DNA from: Acidovorax sp. GW101-3H11
GTDB taxonomy: Bacteria; Pseudomonadota; Gammaproteobacteria; Burkholderiales; Burkholderiaceae_C
Direction: 5' to 3'
DNA length: 61,100 nt
NCBI RefSeq assembly: GCF_001633105.1
Contig: NZ_LUKZ01000011.1
Location: 3,777 to 64,876, forward strand
Part shown: positions 58,908 through 61,100 of the stretch, piece by piece
Layout: every line of letters begins with the position of its first letter
How positions within the stretch are numbered: position 1 is the first letter of the stretch
The notes under the pieces: model-generated
The model's database searches: none
Told to the model about the DNA's origin: nothing
The model's input: the letters and a program-made list of their open reading frames with translations, nothing else
Made by a program: the position numbers and the translations under genes

Positions 58908-58955
58908 CTGGCGCGCGTTCAACATGCCCTGTTAGCTATCAAAAAAAGAGCAAAT
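58908..58955 (-). repeat. AT-rich dispersed intergenic repeat (GCTAT...ATAGCT family), short copy
   Basis: Minus-strand reading: TTTGCTCTTTTTTTGATAGC, TAACAGGGCATGTTGAACGC, GCGCC. It begins at the stop codon of the following minus-strand gene. Confidence 0.5.
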
Positions 58956-59827
58956 CACCGCCCCTGGATCACGCGCAGCGCCTCGGGCAGCGACTGCACA
59001 TGGGGCAGGAAGTGGTCGATGGTGGCGCCCAGCAGCACGGCGCAGACCAGGGCGCCCAGCAGGGGTTTCCAGGTCAAGCGCACAGCGGCGCTGAGCCAGC
59101 CCTCGCGCTCCACGCCCACGGTGGCCCGCGCGGTGGCCACCGAGAAGGCAATCTCCACCGCCACCGTGAGCAGCACATCCCAGCCAAAGAACAGCATGGC
59201 GAGCGATCCCGCGCCCAGGATCAGCGCCGCGCCGATAAGAAAGATGGCCACCACGGGCACGACCACCACGGCGCCTTCGTCGGCGCTGCCAATGGCATCG
59301 GCGGCGCCACTGGCCAGGTCGCCCAGCGCGCCCGACTCACTGCCCGTGCTGGAGCCGCCCCGGGGCAGGGCCTGCGCCCAGCTGCCGCCAAAATCTCCCG
59401 AGGCGCCACCGCCCCCAAAGTCCCCGCCGCCCGTGCGCGGCAAGGGCACCTGGCCTCCGCCCGAGGGGCCGTTGCCGCTGGGCCATGAAATATCGGGCAA
59501 CTCCACACTGCCATCGCCCGACGACCCATCCCGCCGCACCAGCCGCGCCGCCCAGGCGCGCAGCACCAGCAGATAGCCGACGTAGCCCACCGACAGCGTG
59601 ACCAGGTACCGCAGCGCCAGCGAATCCACGCCCAGCACCATCTGCAGGTGCGAGGTGGCCCACATCAGCAGCAGCGTGAAGCTGCCAATCAGCAACCCGT
59701 GCCAGCGCAGGCTGTAGCGCTGCTGCAAGCCGCGCGCCACTGCGCCGTGGTGCGGCATGCGCACCGAGCGCCAGGTGGAGCTGCTTTTTTTCTTGGAGCC
59801 AGAGGAGTTGCTGCGGGGTGGGGCCAT
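58955..59827 (-). CDS. uncharacterised membrane protein with glycine-rich linker
   Basis: A 290-residue protein. A Ser/Lys-rich N-terminal tail (SNSSGSKKKSSSTW), two helices at about 45-105, a roughly 75-residue Gly/Ser/Pro linker (GGGQVPLPRTGGGDFGGGGASGDFGGSW), then three helices at about 190-285. The linker resembles the C-terminal tails of YgcG/TPM-domain proteins, but no TPM domain is present. I recognise no function. It lies 136 bp after alr on the same strand; a link to alanine racemase is only positional. Confidence 0.75.
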   Translation of the reverse strand: MAPPRSNSSGSKKKSSSTWRSVRMPHHGAVARGLQQRYSLRWHGLLIGSFTLLLMWATSHLQMVLGVDSLALRYLVTLSVGYVGYLLVLRAWAARLVRRDGSSGDGSVELPDISWPSGNGPSGGGQVPLPRTGGGDFGGGGASGDFGGSWAQALPRGGSSTGSESGALGDLASGAADAIGSADEGAVVVVPVVAIFLIGAALILGAGSLAMLFFGWDVLLTVAVEIAFSVATARATVGVEREGWLSAAVRLTWKPLLGALVCAVLLGATIDHFLPHVQSLPEALRVIQGR

Positions 59828-59962
59828 GGAAGGAGCGCGGTGCGCGAAGTGGCGAACAGACGGCGCCATTTCACACCAGTTTGCGGCCACCCCGCGCGCA
59901 GCCTATGCCCACTGCGTGAACTTCTGCGCGAACCGCGGGGGCACAGAGAGGGCGGGTGGACG

Positions 59963-61078
59963 TCAGGCCACGCCGTCCACCGCCACCGGCACGCGCTGGG
60001 CCAGGGCGCACATCAGCTCGTAGCCCACGGTGCCTGCGGCCTGCGCCACCTCGTCGATGGGCAGCACGGCCCCATTGCTGGCCTGGCCCCACAGCGTGAC
60101 CTCGCTGCCGAAACCCGCCGCCACACCGGCCTGCTGCAGGGGCGTGAGGTCCACGGTCACCATGTCCATGCTCACCCGCCCCACCAGGCGCGTGCGCAAG
60201 CCGTTCACCAGCACCGGCGTGCCGGTGTCGCAGTGGCGGGGGTAGCCGTCGGCGTAGCCACAGGCGGCGATGCCGATGGTGAGCGGGGCATCGGCCGTGA
60301 AGCGCGAGCCATAGCCCACGGTGTCGCCCGCCTGCAGTTGCTGGGTGGCGATGAGGCGGGTGGACAAAGTCATGGTGGGTTGCAACCCCCAGTGGCTGGC
60401 GTTGTGCTCGGGGAAGTCGGGGGCGCTGCCGTACACCACGATGCCCGCACGCACCCAGTCGGCGCGCACACCCGCATCCTGCGCGTGGCGCAGCGTGGCG
60501 GCGCTGTTGCTCAGGCTGCGCTCGCCGGGCAGGTCCTGCGCGGCGGCGGTGAAGGCCGCCATCTGGTGCGCGATGCCACGGGGGCCATCGGCGTCGCTGA
60601 AGTGGGTCATGAACGAAATTTCGTCCACCTGCGGCAGCGCATTGAGCCGGGCCCACGCGGCGCGGTAGCGCTCGGGCGTGAAGCCCAGGCGGTTCATGCC
60701 CGAGTTCATCTTGAGGAACACGCGGTGCGGCACCTGCGTCTTGTGCGCGGCCAGCATGTCGATCTGCTCGTCGCAGTGCACCGCATGCCACAGGCCCAGG
60801 CGCGAGCACAGCTCCAGGTCGCGCGACTCGAACACGCCTTCGAGCAGCAGGATGGGCCCGCGCCAGCCCAGGTGGCGCACGCGTTCGGCCTCGGCCAGAT
60901 CCAGCAGCGCAAAGCCGTCGGCGCCGCGCAGGCCCTCGAACACGCGTTCGATGCCGTGGCCATAGGCGTTGGCTTTGACCACCGCCCACACCTTGGCGTC
61001 GGGCACCGACTGGCGCACGCGCGCGAGGTTGTTGTGCAAAGCGGCGGTGTGGATGGTGGCGGTGATGGGACGGGGCAT
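59963..61078 (-). CDS. alr: alanine racemase
   Basis: A 371-residue fold-type III PLP enzyme making D-alanine for peptidoglycan. The PLP lysine is in [16 protein letters not shown] near the N-terminus, with [43 protein letters not shown] and [17 protein letters not shown] (the second catalytic Tyr region reads VGYGSRF). It appears complete, with the start 22 bases from the window edge; promoter and ribosome binding site are mostly beyond it. The family has biosynthetic (Alr) and catabolic (DadX) members; no dadA is present, so Alr is chosen. Confidence 0.94.
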   Translation of the reverse strand: MPRPITATIHTAALHNNLARVRQSVPDAKVWAVVKANAYGHGIERVFEGLRGADGFALLDLAEAERVRHLGWRGPILLLEGVFESRDLELCSRLGLWHAVHCDEQIDMLAAHKTQVPHRVFLKMNSGMNRLGFTPERYRAAWARLNALPQVDEISFMTHFSDADGPRGIAHQMAAFTAAAQDLPGERSLSNSAATLRHAQDAGVRADWVRAGIVVYGSAPDFPEHNASHWGLQPTMTLSTRLIATQQLQAGDTVGYGSRFTADAPLTIGIAACGYADGYPRHCDTGTPVLVNGLRTRLVGRVSMDMVTVDLTPLQQAGVAAGFGSEVTLWGQASNGAVLPIDEVAQAAGTVGYELMCALAQRVPVAVDGVA

Positions 61079-61100
61079 GGAAAGAAGCAGTTGGGGCGGG

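Overview
The window is one contiguous piece of a high-GC betaproteobacterial chromosome. Gene content and order point to the Burkholderiales, family Comamonadaceae, close to Acidovorax. The evidence is the mreB-mreC-mreD-mrdA cluster divergent from gatCAB, a DcaP-type porin beside an amino-acid ABC operon, an ilvE / zinc-finger / LPS glycosyltransferase run, and short dispersed repeats (GC-rich post-stop hairpins and AT-rich GCTAT...ATAGCT elements) that I associate with this family. About 57 genes cover roughly 90% of the sequence. I found no tRNA, rRNA, CRISPR array, prophage or intact insertion sequence. The genus is an inference, not a measurement.

Layout. 0.4-6.2 kb: TSUP-family exporter, three-gene amino-acid ABC importer, DcaP-like porin, EamA-type exporter. 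6.3-12.4 kb (minus strand): cell-shape cluster mreB, mreC, mreD, mrdA, followed by a proline-rich secreted lipoprotein of unknown role; rodA is not here. 12.6-15.9 kb: gatC, gatA, gatB, ending in a tandem 8-bp repeat and a strong terminator. 16-18.2 kb: a DUF4124 protein and pyrE, divergent from exonuclease III with almost no spacer. 18.3-24.4 kb: an isolated GspE/PilB-type ATPase, then a compact signalling cluster (secreted SUOX-fold protein, membrane diguanylate cyclase, single-domain response regulator, CheC-type phosphatase) and an MBL-fold hydrolase.

24.5-32.8 kb is an iron/siderophore uptake locus: TonB-dependent receptor, AraC-type regulator, periplasmic binding protein, lipoprotein esterase, FecCD permease, ATPase and a DUF2218 protein, with a Fur-box-like site in the divergent promoter. 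32.9-41.7 kb holds a second diguanylate cyclase, an M48 protease, an AmpG-like MFS protein and two two-component systems (NarL type and OmpR type). 41.7-45 kb: a YbfB-like MFS gene divergent from a LysR regulator, then a nitronate monooxygenase. 45.1-51.3 kb (minus strand): LPS/glycan assembly (two glycosyltransferases and an O-antigen ligase) downstream of a zinc-finger protein and ilvE, a small membrane protein, and radA. 51.4-54 kb: HpcH/HpaI aldolase, 2-dehydropantoate 2-reductase and glutathione S-transferase. 54.2-61.1 kb: peptide-type binding protein, ArgO-like exporter with ArgP, a siderophore-interacting flavoreductase divergent from a MarR regulator over two perfect-arm operators, an uncharacterised membrane protein, and alanine racemase.

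The most system-like unit that I cannot place in a described pathway is 20.49-23.64 kb. A secreted SUOX-fold protein with no candidate molybdenum-ligand cysteine precedes a membrane diguanylate cyclase, a lone receiver domain and a CheC-type phosphatase with both active sites. This looks like a self-contained periplasm-to-c-di-GMP/phosphorelay module. The two repeat families, the MarR operator pair and several zero-spacer or overlapping gene arrangements are the other structures worth checking.
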